Part shown: in pieces, positions 1-9,339 of the stretch | Position numbering within the stretch: position 1 is the first letter of the stretch | Layout: every line of letters starts with the position of its first letter | Origin: Phialocephala subalpina | Lineage: Eukaryota > Ascomycota > Leotiomycetes > Helotiales > Mollisiaceae | Direction: 5' to 3' | NCBI GenBank assembly: GCA_900073065.1 | Contig: FJOG01000060.1 | Location: 5,193 to 16,463, forward strand | DNA length: 11,271 nucleotides | Notes under the pieces: model-generated | Databases searched by the model: none | What the model was told of the DNA's origin: nothing | What the model saw: only the letters and a program-made list of their open reading frames with translations | Program-made: the position numbers and the translations under genes

Positions 1-17
1 CTCGGCCACCTCGCTTA
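1..17 (+). repeat. Left terminal inverted repeat of the longer transposon
   Basis: CTCGGCCACCTCGCTTA is the exact reverse complement of 1635-1651. It is GC-rich compared with the element interior. A mutated form opens the shorter copy at 8276-8292 (ttcgattatttcgttta), differing only by C-to-T or G-to-A changes. Confidence 0.85.
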
Positions 18-110
18 GTTCACCGCTCCATCCACCCACCCACTTTAAACTTTTATTTCTCAAAAACCTCTTAATAAAATTCCTTTAAATTTTGCAAACG
101 CTTAGAATCA

Positions 111-1090
111 ATGATAAAGCCCAAATATACCGAAGAAGACGTCCGAAGAGCATTTAAAAAGGTGGCAAAAGGAAAATTTATACGCAAAACTCATTTAGAT
201 TAAAGGGTTCTTAAGAGCACGATTTAAGATAAGATTCGTAGCCGCGTTATTATAATAGAAACCAAAGAGTTTTATCAAAAGCTTTCCCCGATTTAAGAAT
301 AACAACTTATAAATTAAGTTTTAATTCAAAAGATTTTAAATTTAAATCTTATATATATATAAATTAAAGTTTTTATAAAGCGTATTTTAATTATTAGAAA
401 AGATACAAAACCTTTTAGAAACGATAAATAGTTAACTTTATTAAACGCAATCTTATTCTTAAGATTAAAAATAATTCCGAATTAATTTTATATATATTAA
501 TAATATTATATCCAATATAATTAAAATATAATTCCAAAAATTGGAAATACTAATTATTAAAATTATTAAACTTGAAAACCGTTAGAATATAAATGAAATT
601 AAGATTATAAAAAGCTAAAGAAAAATAAATTAATAATTAAAAATATTTATAAATATTTTGTTCAAAAGAAATTATTTAATTCTAAGGATTAAATTTTTTT
701 AAATTAAGTATATTTTTATTATAAAAATAATATTATTTTTATTAATAATATTTAAAGGCAAATTAATATAATAATAATAATTTTTTATAAGATTAAAAAC
801 TTTTATAAATTAGAAATTTATTATAACCGAAAATAATTAGATATTTAATATTATTATTTTAAAATAATTATAAAAAGTATTTATTCCTCAAATAATTTTA
901 CGTGATTTATCGAAAACTCGATTACTTATTCTAAATAACTATGGAAATTATAAGATAATAAAGTTTATATAAAAATATTATTCGAATAATATTTACCTTT
1001 TGTTTTTGCTTATATATATTTCATATATATTCTAATTACTTGATTTATTAATTTTTTTCTTTTAAAGCGAATTTATTAAAAATAATTTAA
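111..1090 (+). pseudogene. Transposase relic (pogo/Fot1 family, helix-turn-helix and DDE pieces)
   Basis: From ATG 111 the reading begins MIKPKYTEEDVRRAFKKVAK and runs into RVLKSTI, stop, DKIRSRV. This is the N-terminal DNA-binding helix-turn-helix pattern of Fot1/pogo transposases. Codons for conserved Gln or Trp have become TAA or TAG, as expected from C-to-T or G-to-A change. In another frame at 919-1078 the sequence reads RLLILNNYGNYK and then NNIYLLFL. This matches the DDE-domain block around the second catalytic Asp, normally D-N-H-G-S-H followed by a hydrophobic stretch and an LQPLD-like motif; here the Asp codon reads as Asn (AAT). The frame change between the two blocks shows indels as well. 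Several in-frame stops make this non-functional. The family call rests on recalled motif patterns, not on a search. Confidence 0.75.
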
Positions 1091-1634
1091 TTTTTTATTT
1101 CTAAGAAAATAAAACTTCTTAGTTTATTATTAGAATACTCGAATAAATAATCTAATAATATTTAATATTAAGGCAAAATAATAAACTTTAAATTTATAAT
1201 TAATACCTAATTAAAACTTAGATAAATCAATTATTATTTAGACGATTTTTCAAAAGAATAAGAATATAAGAAAACAAATTCATTAGATTATAAAACTTGG
1301 GGATATTAATAATTTAACGCGTAGAATACTTTTTTAAAAGGTTATAAAAAGTTTAAATAAAAAAGATTTTATTATTACGTAGTATAAACTTCGAATTTAA
1401 TAGCTAAAAACTAAAATATAATAATTAAAACCTAAGAAACAACGCAAAATATAAACTAGTTTAAATTCTAAGCTTATAAAAATTAAAGTTATTAGAAAAG
1501 CTTAAATTGCAATTAAAAACCGCCAAATTAAAGCAAAAGACTTTGATGTATTTATAGATAATAAGTTTATATTATTTTGTATAAAATTAGAAGAATAAAA
1601 AAATTATAATAATTCAAAGTAAAGTAATAAAAAA

Positions 1635-1651
1635 TAAGCGAGGTGGCCGAG
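1635..1651 (-). repeat. Right terminal inverted repeat of the longer transposon
   Basis: taagcgaggtggccgag is the exact reverse complement of 1-17. The last 11 bases (aggtggccgag) recur at 9340-9350, just outside the shorter copy. Confidence 0.85.
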
Positions 1652-2429
1652 AATTGGGGGGGGGGGGAACTTATTGCGCGATATGTTTAGCTTTATTTTA
1701 AGTATTCTAGTTATTAATCTCGATGAAGTCCATCGAGTGGGTTGGTTTGGTCCGCGTGGTCGGCTGCGGTAGGCCGGTCTCGCCGATCTCACTAGTACCG
1801 GCCACGCTATTGACCGCGAAGTCGATAGCCGCGAAGAAATGAAGAAGGTTATAAGTAGAATGCATAACGATTTTTTAGTCCTGATATTATGGATCTTTGG
1901 TGTAGTTCGACTTTGGTGTTATTGAGCGTTGTTAGTATTCTTTTGTTTAAAACTCGAGGTCGTACTTATAAATATCACGATGAACATATTTGAAAATGAA
2001 GGATAATTGGTATTATCTAGCAAATCAGTCGGCTTATTTCAGTGAATAAAAAGGCTATATAATCTCAATGTATGATTTGTTCTAAGTCGATCAATAACTT
2101 GGGCAGTTCGGCTGTAATGAATAGGCTAAGTACGTGAGAAAGTAAGTGATAAAGCAATTCAACTCGAGTACGTCAATACATAGAGTCAGGCGGCCGACGG
2201 TTTGACAAAAGTGTTCGACAAGGGAAGACTCGAGAGATTTAGGAAGACCAAAGATTAGCGCTTCCATAGAAAAACACGATCGAGTAGGCTTTTCCTCATT
2301 TTGTTGGTAGGGTTTTTACTACAGCTCGATACTACGATATGATTGGTTTTTCAGACTATTTTTCCAGCCAACCAGTTATACTGGGATTTCCCCCGGACTT
2401 GAGGATTTTTGGTTTAATGGAACATAGAT
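1652..2429. other. Intergenic stretch without a firm gene
   Basis: This begins with a G12 tract (1656-1667) directly after the transposon end. A GC-rich patch at about 1720-1840 follows, with a perfect 7-bp stem and 5-base loop at 1719-1737 (CTCGATG / CATCGAG). From about 1850 to 2429 the composition is mixed and no coding frame longer than about 50 codons, RNA gene or repeat was recognised. Confidence 0.5.
1707..1865 (-). CDS. Possible small ORF or gene fragment, 52 residues, unrecognised
   Basis: On the minus strand an ATG at 1863-1865 opens a 52-residue frame that ends at TAG (1707-1709). It begins MHSTYNLLHFF and ends SMDFIEINN. The base composition is higher in GC than the flanks, which is why I list it. 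A competing 39-codon frame runs on the plus strand through the same GC-rich patch, and a stop lies a few codons upstream of the ATG. No domain is recognised. It could be the tail of a lost gene, or chance. Confidence 0.2.
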   Translation of the reverse strand: MHSTYNLLHFFAAIDFAVNSVAGTSEIGETGLPQPTTRTKPTHSMDFIEINN

Positions 2430-2936
2430 TTATACTGTGTTTCTTATAACAAGCGATGCTGACAGATAAATACGACCCTAGGTCATGTGACTAAAGTGGG
2501 GTGTTAAAATTTTCAGCTACCCCCGAGCTAGAGGTCTGGTCTGGAGCATATAATGAAGCCTTCTCCCACCTGTGAATAATACCGTAGCATTCTACTCCAA
2601 CCAATTAGATATAATAAATCAACGCACAACACTAGGTAGTTTAAATAGATTATAGCTAGGAGAATGCCTGACTGCCATGTTATACTGTGTTTCTTATAAC
2701 AAGCGATGCTGACAGATAAATACGACCCTAGGTCATGTGACTAAAGTGGGGTGTTAAAATTTTCAGCTACCCCCGAGCTAGAGGTCTGGTCTGGAGCATA
2801 TAATGAAGCCTTCTCCCACCTGTGAATAATACCGTAGCATTCTACTCCAACCAATTAGATATAATAAATCAACGCACAACACTAGGTAGTTTAAATAGAT
2901 TATAGCTAGGAGAATGCCTGACTGCCATGTTATACT
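2430..2936. repeat. Perfect 250-bp direct tandem duplication
   Basis: 2431-2680 and 2681-2930 are identical base for base as far as I can read. The 7-base word TTATACT occurs at 2430-2436, 2680-2686 and 2930-2936, so it marks both outer edges and the junction. The unit contains no ORF and no recognised element end. It is not AT-skewed, although it is a repeat, probably because it is too short or too recent for RIP. The right edge coincides with the end of the acyl-CoA ligase similarity. It could be a real slippage or unequal-exchange duplication, or an assembly artefact. Confidence 0.95.
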
Positions 2937-3322
2937 TCGTGCAGGTAGCCTTTGAGCTCGGCATGCGGGACTTGAAAACCCTTGTACTTTATCAGCTCTT
3001 TCACACAGTCCGTGATGAAGAGATTGCCGCGCTCATTGATGAGTCCCAGGTCTCACGTACGGAACCACCCATCGGCAGAAAGACACTTAGCTATAGCATC
3101 AGGGTTCCTATAGTACCCACTGAACAACGTTCGGCCCTTTGATGTGCAGCTCTCTGCCGTCTCCTTGTTCAAGCTCGTGAGGAGTGCTACTTCCAACGTC
3201 GCCACGGGAGCTATCGAATGGCTCGCAATCTTGACTTCGACGTTGGGGAGTAGCGCACCAACACTGCCAATGTCAACGTCCCACGCATCCCATGCATCCC
3301 AGCAGCTTGATATAGACAGGGA
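2933..3322 (-). pseudogene. Acyl-CoA ligase (4-coumarate-CoA ligase-like), C-terminal fragment, broken
   Basis: Reading the minus strand from 3322, the first frame gives DAWDVDIGSVGALLPNVEVK, a block found in fungal 4-coumarate-CoA-ligase-like adenylating enzymes just after the YGMTE region. A frameshift leads into EGDGRELHIKGPN. A second leads into GYYRNPDA, then GWFRT, a TGA stop where Gly of the RTGD motif belongs, and DLG. The piece ends with [20 protein letters not shown], the A8 hinge region, in which the usual Asp-Arg is Asp-Cys (CGT to TGT). The similarity stops at the edge of the 250-bp duplication, so the last 100 or so residues, including the catalytic Lys region and any peroxisomal C-terminal signal, are absent. 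With two frameshifts and one stop it cannot encode an enzyme. It is complementary to the N-terminal fragment at 9726-10603. Confidence 0.82.
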
Positions 3323-3722
3323 CTAGTACATCACAACATCACGGAAACCGTGCAGGGTAGACCCCTTTCTCTGCGATCCTCCCTTCACTTGATCATTCAA
3401 TTTCCCATGCTTACGCAGAACTAGATTGAGAGCCATCGTGACGGCCAGTAATCATACCCTCGACTTTCTGTCGAATTTTTGCAATGCTACAAAGTGCCCC
3501 CTTCGTACGCTGCCAGACAAGTTTTGCGAATGCGAAAAGGTGCTGAGGCATCCTGGTTTCAATGCAACTACGTCAATTTGCGCCATAATTGTGGCCATCG
3601 CGCTGGTTACTATCCCCTGGATTGAAACAGACTCACATGGCGAAAAAGTCCATTAGGTCGTCAGAGAACGAAAGGATGGAATACATGTTGAAGTTATGCG
3701 GAGATGTTAATCTCAGACAGCA

Positions 3723-3762
3723 GATGGAATAGCGAATGGAGTAGCGAATGGTATTGAATGGG
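3723..3762. repeat. Short degenerate GAATGG-type tandem repeat
   Basis: About four imperfect units of 10-12 bases follow one another (gatggaatagc, gaatggagtagc, gaatggtatt, gaatggggtt). No function can be read from it. Confidence 0.4.
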
Positions 3763-4131
3763 GTTGAGGGGTGTAGCAGCGAATCTGTGCGCTCTGGGAA
3801 GGAGGTTTAGTTAAATGGATGAGCTAACAAGGAACATTGGATATTGGACGCTTTCACATTTTTGTCGTGTCCTCATTTATCAAATGGTTGCACCTTGGCG
3901 CTCAAGCACAATGGGGGCCATTGTCTCGAGGGCAGCGAGTACATCAGTCGCCCAAATCTGAAGAGATAATCTTCTGGCTCCCGTGAAAATCTCACCTTCT
4001 GGCTGCTTCACGTCCTCTTGTTTACAACACCAAGTATCCATTGTAATTGAGCTGCTTCGAACATGTTTGCTTTGAACATCACACTTGTTCCAATGCCCCA
4101 GGTGCATTTTCATGCACAACACCCAGGCAAC

Positions 4132-4149
4132 TGCACCTGCACCTGCACC
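4132..4149. repeat. TGCACC x3 microsatellite
   Basis: Three exact copies of TGCACC in tandem lie outside any supported gene. Confidence 0.6.
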
Positions 4150-4992
4150 TTGGAGTATTGCTCTTCGGGCACCAGCCGTTGTCTCAAGGCGCCACCTTTC
4201 GCGGATATCATTACAAAAGCGATTATAGTTGGCTTCCAAAACCTCGCGCCTTTGTTTCAGCCAAATCCTCTGTCAGTGGTTGTAAATTTGCTAATTCCTC
4301 TTTCTTGAAGGAGAGTTCCACACATACACCGCCGTTTCGGCAAGATTGATGACAACCGAAACTCGAATGAGGCTGACGATTCAGCGCGAGAACAAGCAGA
4401 GACAATGCTCTGCTTGGCGGGCGATCAGACCTAGCGGCTCGTATAATTGTGACAATGCCACATTTCAAGGGCACCAAACGAAGCCACCTTTTGCACTATG
4501 GGGCAGCAGCGCCCGACTGCCTCTAGCGACCTGCATATTTCGGCACGGATATTAACTACATCGAGATACATGCCTAATACCCGCAGCGATATGGCTTTTT
4601 TCAGCCTCAACCCGAGTCATGAGGTCCAGGGTCTTTGAATGAAAAGGGTAGGTTCCGTGAGGCCGAGCAGAATTAACGAGCCGTGTGGCCAAATGGGAGG
4701 TCACCGAAGCCGAAAAGACCACCAATTCGGGCCCACGGTGAAGATTCGTAGGACATTAGTCCAATATAGAGAAGACAATCCAAGCTGAAATTGAAGTGTT
4801 AATAGCTGACTATTATGCATATAGCATGCAGTTTGCCCCTTGGCAGCCTTTTGCTTTTCTGTTCATGGTTAGTAGATTTGACGTGTCAGCATAGGGGCCA
4901 CCTTGCGGTGCTACCATGTTGCAGGAGACGCGTGGATACGAGACGCCGTGTTTTGATGGTTGATCTTGGTGCAAAAATGTTCCTGGCAACTG

Positions 4993-5000
4993 CATATATA
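4993..5000 (+). promoter_or_regulatory. Possible TATA-like element of the DUF3433 gene
   Basis: CATATATA lies about 120 bases before the start codon at 5118, a plausible distance for a fungal promoter element. No transcription start can be seen from sequence, and such strings are common in AT-rich DNA. Confidence 0.25.
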
Positions 5001-5117
5001 GAATGCCGTTTAGATTTCTGGATCACCCACCCAGACTTTCTCGTCACCTATTGAACCCAAAAACTCGAACTACCTGGAAACGCTTGATAGGATCTCATTC
5101 AAGTAAACATACACGCT

Positions 5118-7614
5118 ATGGACACCAGTCGCTCATCTTGTCGTGGCTTTGGTGATTTAGTTGATGACGGTAATAACACACTCCCCCTTTTCTTGTTCGA
5201 ATCACTAACCCAATTCTTAAAGATTATGTACACGGAAGACGCTCTGGAAAGGCAAAAGCATGTTACAAGCCACTCAGCACACGGGCGCTGTTCTTATGGG
5301 TAGTTCTCCTCACCGTTCTAGGCTTCATTGCCTTGGTCGAGGCAGCATGTCATCAATATTCTTCGAATGCCAGCGACGTGGGTACTTCTGGAGCCATCGC
5401 CACTACTGAAGTATCAGGCGCGATGCCAGAAGTTCGGAATATTGACTCTGCCTATAATCCAACTCATGTTTCACCATCTTCTTATTGTATGGGTAAGCCT
5501 CCGCCATGTCCGACGCCAGCGGGGAGCAGCTCCATGTTTATTTCGGTTTCCACCACAACAGCATCCTCAAACCCTCATACAGAGATCACTACAAGTCTTG
5601 CTGGAGAGAATAACCCAATGCCGCTTGTCCAATCAACGTTAGGTGCCACAGCAACCTTGTCGCCTCCAAGGCAGTCATTGACCATCACCTCTTCTACCTT
5701 TACGTCGATGAAGATTGCTCCGCGCTCTGCCGTCACCGATCCGTCCAGAACAACAAATAAGGTTATATTCTATTCCTATATTACCGAGCTTCAGGTGCAA
5801 GTATCTACCACAATACCAGCGGCTGTTGTCACATCTAGTCCATATGTCTCATCGTCAACAATTTCGATTCGGAGTGCAGAGAAGCCAATAAGCACCGGTC
5901 TGGTAATTCAAGGCACCTCAACATTAGTAAATCGGGGAGTTGCGACAACTCATATGCGAAGAACGACAAGTCAAAACATTTCCAATCTCGAATATTTCAT
6001 CGGTTACTATGTTCCAACGTTGGCCGCGGTTGTGTTTCGCATCTTGTGGGCAGTTGTTTACAACGATGCCAGGCTCATGGAACCGTTTTACAGACTAGCG
6101 TCAAGCTCTGGTGCACAGGGAAGAGATTCTCTCAGCACGCTGTTAGTTTTAATCAACGTGCGAGTATGATTCGCGTTCCAATACTGACGACTCCCTCAGT
6201 TATTTCTCGACTGGCACTCTGCTGCCTGAACCTATTCGTGCCTTGAGATATAAACATTGGTATATGTTCTGCATATCAACAATTGCCGGTCTCACGGAAC
6301 TTCTCGCGCCTATCTCCACAGAATTTCTCTACGTCGACGTCAAATACTGCCACCAATATTTTTGTTGGCCTGCGCGATTGTCTACAAAGCTTTTGGCCGC
6401 TCGATTTCTGCAATCGTTGCTTGCACTGATCGCAGTACTAGTTTCTTTTGCCATATTGCTAGGTCGGAAGCGCTCATCAGGTGTTTATTCCAATCCTTCA
6501 AGCATAGCCACGATGGCCTCGCTCCTCCATCATCCCAAGGTTTTGGACGACTTCCATAATTTGGGTCCATGGGCCTCAGGCAATGACGTTGCCAGGTTGG
6601 TTCGTGACAAGAGGTACAAGCTTGCATGTTATGAGTTAGCTGGTGGGCGCATGAAATATGGCATTACGGTTGTTGAGGTGCCTCAGAAAACGACCAATGA
6701 GCGTGGTTCTGGTATTTCTGCTGAAGCCCTAGAGACTGGCGTCAAAAGCCAGAGCAAACTACGAGGCTTTGGACCAGTCATCCTTCAAACAGCCCAGGAC
6801 TTCCTACTAGCCATATGTTTGTTGGGTGTGCTGGGGGTAATACTTGCCTACTTTGTTAATCTGGCTCCAAATGGATTTGAGCAATTTATGGACAGTCAAC
6901 GATTTGGGCCAGCATTCATACTAGTTTCAGCCGGCGGTCTTATTCGAGCGCAATGGAAACGAATTGAGCAAGGTAAGACTCTACTCCAGCTTTTCCCATT
7001 TTTGTGGCCTCTTTGGCTATCAATATGTTCAATTTACTCTAGAACCTGAATGCTAACATTTATTTTGGCACTCAGAAGTTCGCACGCTACAGCCGTACCA
7101 TCATCTTGCCCGCCACTCTTCGCGCAGACGCACAATCCTCAGTATCACAACCTCCTCTCCATGGACCACTCTCCCCATTTCTCTTGTCAATGGCGAAATT
7201 TTTCCTGCACTGGTAGCCTTCTCCTACATCATTACAGAACTGCTTATCATTATGCTCCCAATAATACCATTCAATGTAGTTGAGTACGAACGTATGCTTT
7301 TTGTAAGCGAATATCTCTGTATTGGGATATTAAGTTTTCAGATCTTGGTCCTAGGGGCATACTTTCTGTGGTGGAGGAGAAGGGGTCTAAGGTTACCAAG
7401 ACATCCAGATACTCTTGCTGGAGTGTGGAGTTTATTGGCTGAGAGTCGATTGACTCCTCAATTCGATGATCTGAGTACGATGGGAAGGAAAGATTTAATT
7501 CGGGCTGTGCAAGGGTGGAAAAAGATGTATTCTGTGAGGTGGAGGCTGGACGGAGATGGCAAGAAACAAATTCCTATGGTTGTAGAAGCCGGGGAGGATT
7601 CACAGCACTCGTAA
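5118..7614 (+). CDS. DUF3433-domain multi-pass membrane protein, 760 aa, four exons
   Basis: My gene model is join(5118..5169, 5223..6141, 6200..6972, 7076..7614): 2283 nt, in frame throughout, 760 residues. Introns are 5170-5222 (GTAATA, CACTAAC branch, AAAG), 6142-6199 (GTTAGT, TACTGAC, CTCAG) and 6973-7075 (GTAAGA, TGCTAAC, CTCAG). The protein has a short N-terminal tail, a membrane segment at about 39-56, a long Ser/Thr-rich, probably extracellular, region at about 64-270, and a hydrophobic block at 275-296 followed by ARLMEPFYRLA. Further membrane segments lie at about 392-411, 525-545, 624-647 and 662-681. Two copies of a DUF3433-type motif are visible: SSIATMASLLHHPKVLDDF at about 423-442 and HPDTLAGVWSLLAES at 691-705. 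Duplicated halves are usual in this fungal family, though many members exceed 1000 residues. The function of DUF3433 proteins is unknown. The ATG at 5118 is chosen because exon 1 joins cleanly to the membrane-segment frame. No stops or frameshifts are seen, in contrast to all its neighbours. The family call is from memory of the motifs. Confidence 0.85.
5170..5222 (+). other. Intron 1 of the DUF3433 gene
   Basis: 53 nt with donor GTAATA, a perfect CACTAAC branch site and acceptor AAAG. Removing it converts GAC G + AT into a GAT codon and brings the start-codon frame into the transmembrane-helix frame. Without it the ATG frame stops near 5303. Confidence 0.75.
6142..6199 (+). other. Intron 2 of the DUF3433 gene
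   Basis: 58 nt, donor GTTAGT, branch TACTGAC, acceptor CTCAG. It joins SLSTL to YFSTGTLLPEPIRALRYKHW, which matches the expected DUF3433 run of sequence. Read through, the frame ends within a few codons. Confidence 0.85.
6973..7075 (+). other. Intron 3 of the DUF3433 gene
   Basis: 103 nt, donor GTAAGA, branch TGCTAAC at 7051-7057, acceptor CTCAG. It joins QWKRIEQ to EVRTLQPYHHLA. Read-through would stop at 7047-7049 and lose the second DUF3433 half. Confidence 0.85.
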
Positions 7615-8095
7615 ATCCAGGACAACCAGCACTAAGTCGGGAAGGCTACCTAGCTGAAGCGAACCTACCACTCTTCTTTGCAAGCTCTGGATATTACCAC
7701 CATAGAGCGCCCATAGCCGTCTACAATCCTCAAATATCGTCCAAAATCTCCTCTAAATGCCAAGACTGTGTCTCTTTATCAAATTTCTCGTTGGCTCCCT
7801 AGTTTTGGAATGGCTTCTTGTAGGAAATATAGGAGGCTGCTGAAGGAACTCAGTAGCCAACCTCCAAACTCGATAATTTTGGTTCAAAACACCCTAAATT
7901 CAATAGTAGATGGATTTATCTGCATCAGTACCAGGCATGGTAGGCCGGCTTAGGACCACACCCTGTAACATAACGAAAACCGAAATGTCAGCGTTTGCCA
8001 GGCCAATATTTGGGCGTATGGAAAATGTTCATCTTGTCAATCATATAAAGCAGCCGCTAAAATTATTTTTAGACCCATTCCGTTATAATTAATGC
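7615..8095. other. Downstream region of the DUF3433 gene, no gene seen
   Basis: Composition is ordinary up to about 8085 and then turns sharply AT-rich. Small open frames at 7515-7802, 7768-7953 and 7910-8092 have no recognisable content, and the first is partly a shadow of the DUF3433 exon. The first part presumably holds the 3' UTR. No polyadenylation signal is clear. Confidence 0.45.
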
Positions 8096-8275
8096 CTAAA
8101 TATATAAACTTTTAGATTAAATATTTCTGGGAGAGTAAAAGCAAACCTAGGTTACCTTCGTAATAATTAAGAATATAATACGAATATATAATCATATTAA
8201 GTTCTCTTATTTAAATACGCGTATTATACGAAAAGGATAATAAAGTTACCATTTAAACTTCGATTATCCTTTATA
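8096..8275. other. AT-rich, RIP-like segment outside the shorter transposon
   Basis: Base composition changes abruptly at about 8090 and the sequence has no coding frame. A 10-bp inverted repeat (aaaggataat at 8232-8241, attatccttt at 8263-8272) lies against the transposon's left end. It may be the remnant of another repeat that the transposon entered, but no family can be named. Confidence 0.45.
8232..8272. repeat. 10-bp inverted repeat beside the shorter transposon
   Basis: AAAGGATAAT at 8232-8241 is matched by its reverse complement at 8263-8272, with a 21-base spacer. It could be a hairpin or part of an older element end. No function can be assigned. Confidence 0.5.
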
Positions 8276-9333
8276 TTCGATTATTTCGTTTAATTTATAA
8301 TTTTTATTTATTTTTTTATTTTAAACTTTTATTTATTAAAAATTTTTTAATAAAATTATTCTAAATTTTATATAAACTTAAAATTAATTATAAAGTTTTT
8401 ATATATTAAAAATAATATTTAAAGAATTTTAAAAGAAATTATAAAAAAAAAGTTTATATATAAAATAAATCTCGATTTTAAAATAATATTTTATATATAT
8501 ATAAATTAAAGTTTTTATAAAATATATTTTAATAATTAAAAAAAAATCTTTAGGAAAATAATAAATAATTATTTTTATTTTTAAAATCAAAAAAAATAAT
8601 TTCGATTTAATTTTATTTATATTAATAATATTATATTCGATATATTTAAAATATAATTTCAAAAATTAAAATTATAAAAAACTAAAAGAAAATAATTTAA
8701 TAATTAAAAATATTTATAAATATTTTATTCAAAAGAAATAATTTAATTTTAAATTTTAAATTTTTTAATAAAATTTTTTTTATTTATAATATTTAAAAGT
8801 AAATTAATATAATAATAATTTTTTATTAAATTAAAAATTTCAAAAATTAATAATTTATTATAATTGAAAATAAATAAATATTTAATATTATTATTTTAAA
8901 ATAATTACGAAAAATATTCGTTCTTTAAATAATTTCACGTGATTTATCAAAATCTCGAATATTTATTTTAAATAATTACGAAAATTATAAAATAATAAAA
9001 TTTATATAAAAATATTATTCGAATAATATTTATTTATTATTTTTACTTTTATATATATTCTAATTATTTGATTTATTAATATTTATTTTCTTATTATTAT
9101 TTAATACAAATTTCGAATTTAATAATTAAAAGTTAAAATATAATAATTAAAATTTAGAAAATAATATAAAATATAATTTAATTAAAATTTTAAATTTATA
9201 AAAATTAAAATTAAAAATTATTAAATTAATATAAAAAGTTTTAATATATTTTTATTATTTTATATAAAAATAAAAAATAAAAAAATTATAATGGTTCAAA
9301 GTAAAGTAATAAGAAATAAGCGAGATAGCCGAA
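8276..9333 (+). mobile_element. RIP-saturated, internally deleted copy of the Fot1/pogo-like transposon
   Basis: This is the same element as 1-1651, in the same orientation, but 1058 bp long. The left end ttcgattatttcgttta (8276-8292) is the mutated form of the 17-bp terminal repeat. The right end reads taagcgagatagccgaa at 9317-9333, with three G-to-A changes. The dinucleotide TA lies directly outside both ends (8274-8275 and 9334-9335), as expected for a Tc1/mariner-type target duplication, though TA is common here. Long collinear stretches match the longer copy, for example around 8934-9080 against 894-1050. Sequence equivalent to roughly 1085-1375 and part of about 130-270 of the longer copy is missing. 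Mutation is much heavier than in the longer copy. Confidence 0.85.
8956..9090 (+). pseudogene. Transposase DDE-block relic in the shorter copy
   Basis: The frame from 8956 reads RIFILNNYENYKIIKFI, a stop, then KYYSNNIYLLFL. This is the counterpart of the block at 919-1040 in the longer copy, with an additional Gly-to-Glu change (GGA to GAA). The N-terminal helix-turn-helix region is no longer readable. It is non-functional. Confidence 0.65.
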
Positions 9334-9339
9334 TATAAA

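Larger units (their letters stand above)
1..1651 (+). mobile_element. RIP-degraded Fot1/pogo-like DNA transposon, longer copy
   Basis: The ends are perfect 17-bp inverted repeats: CTCGGCCACCTCGCTTA at 1-17 and its reverse complement at 1635-1651. Between them lies very AT-rich DNA that still carries recognisable pieces of a Tc1/mariner-superfamily (pogo/Fot1 branch) transposase, described separately. The length of about 1.65 kb is at the low end for this type of element. The interior is poor in CpA/TpG and rich in TpA, as expected from RIP. The left end coincides with the window edge, so the 5' target-site duplication cannot be checked and the terminal repeat could extend further left. The base after the right end is not TA, which leaves the duplication unresolved. 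The element looks immobile because its transposase is full of stops. Confidence 0.85.
3323..5117. other. Intergenic region upstream of the DUF3433 gene
   Basis: I see no gene here that I can support. On the minus strand, 3330-3650 is where the missing middle of the ligase would lie if the fragment continued; phrases such as FAFAKL and LSGSVRRG are faintly reminiscent of it but too weak to call. A short degenerate repeat lies at 3723-3762 and a TGCACC triplication at 4132-4149. Open frames of 60-119 codons occur on both strands (the longest is minus 3880-4239), but they overlap one another and resemble no family I know. The distal part presumably holds the promoter of the downstream gene. Confidence 0.5.

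Noticed and set aside
1604..1792. 62-codon minus-strand frame across the transposon edge
   Set aside because: It runs through the G12 tract and the terminal repeat into RIP-mutated DNA, so it is not a plausible gene.
2430..2936. Paired long terminal repeats of a retrotransposon
   Set aside because: The two 250-bp copies are directly adjacent with nothing between them, lack TG...CA ends, and have no primer-binding site or internal domain.
2927..3142. 71-codon plus-strand frame
   Set aside because: It is the antisense shadow of the ligase C-terminal fragment, whose minus-strand motifs are clear.
3330..3650. Middle part of the ligase on the minus strand
   Set aside because: A few phrases (FAFAKL, LSGSVRRG) are reminiscent but occur in different frames and are too weak to annotate without a search.
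3426..3656. 76-codon plus-strand frame with a hydrophobic stretch
   Set aside because: Lies opposite the region where the ligase middle would be and resembles no family; the hydrophobic run could be chance.
3880..4239. 119-codon minus-strand open frame
   Set aside because: No recognisable domain, overlaps other frames of similar length, and its Ala/Gly-rich part comes from the TGCACC microsatellite.
5328..5642. 104-codon plus-strand frame starting near 5328
   Set aside because: Out-of-frame shadow of the second exon of the DUF3433 gene.
6382..6627. 81-codon minus-strand frame
   Set aside because: Shadow of the DUF3433 third exon; no independent features.
8429..8662. 77-codon minus-strand frame in the shorter transposon
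   Set aside because: Made almost entirely of Ile, Lys, Phe and Tyr codons, an artefact of AT saturation.
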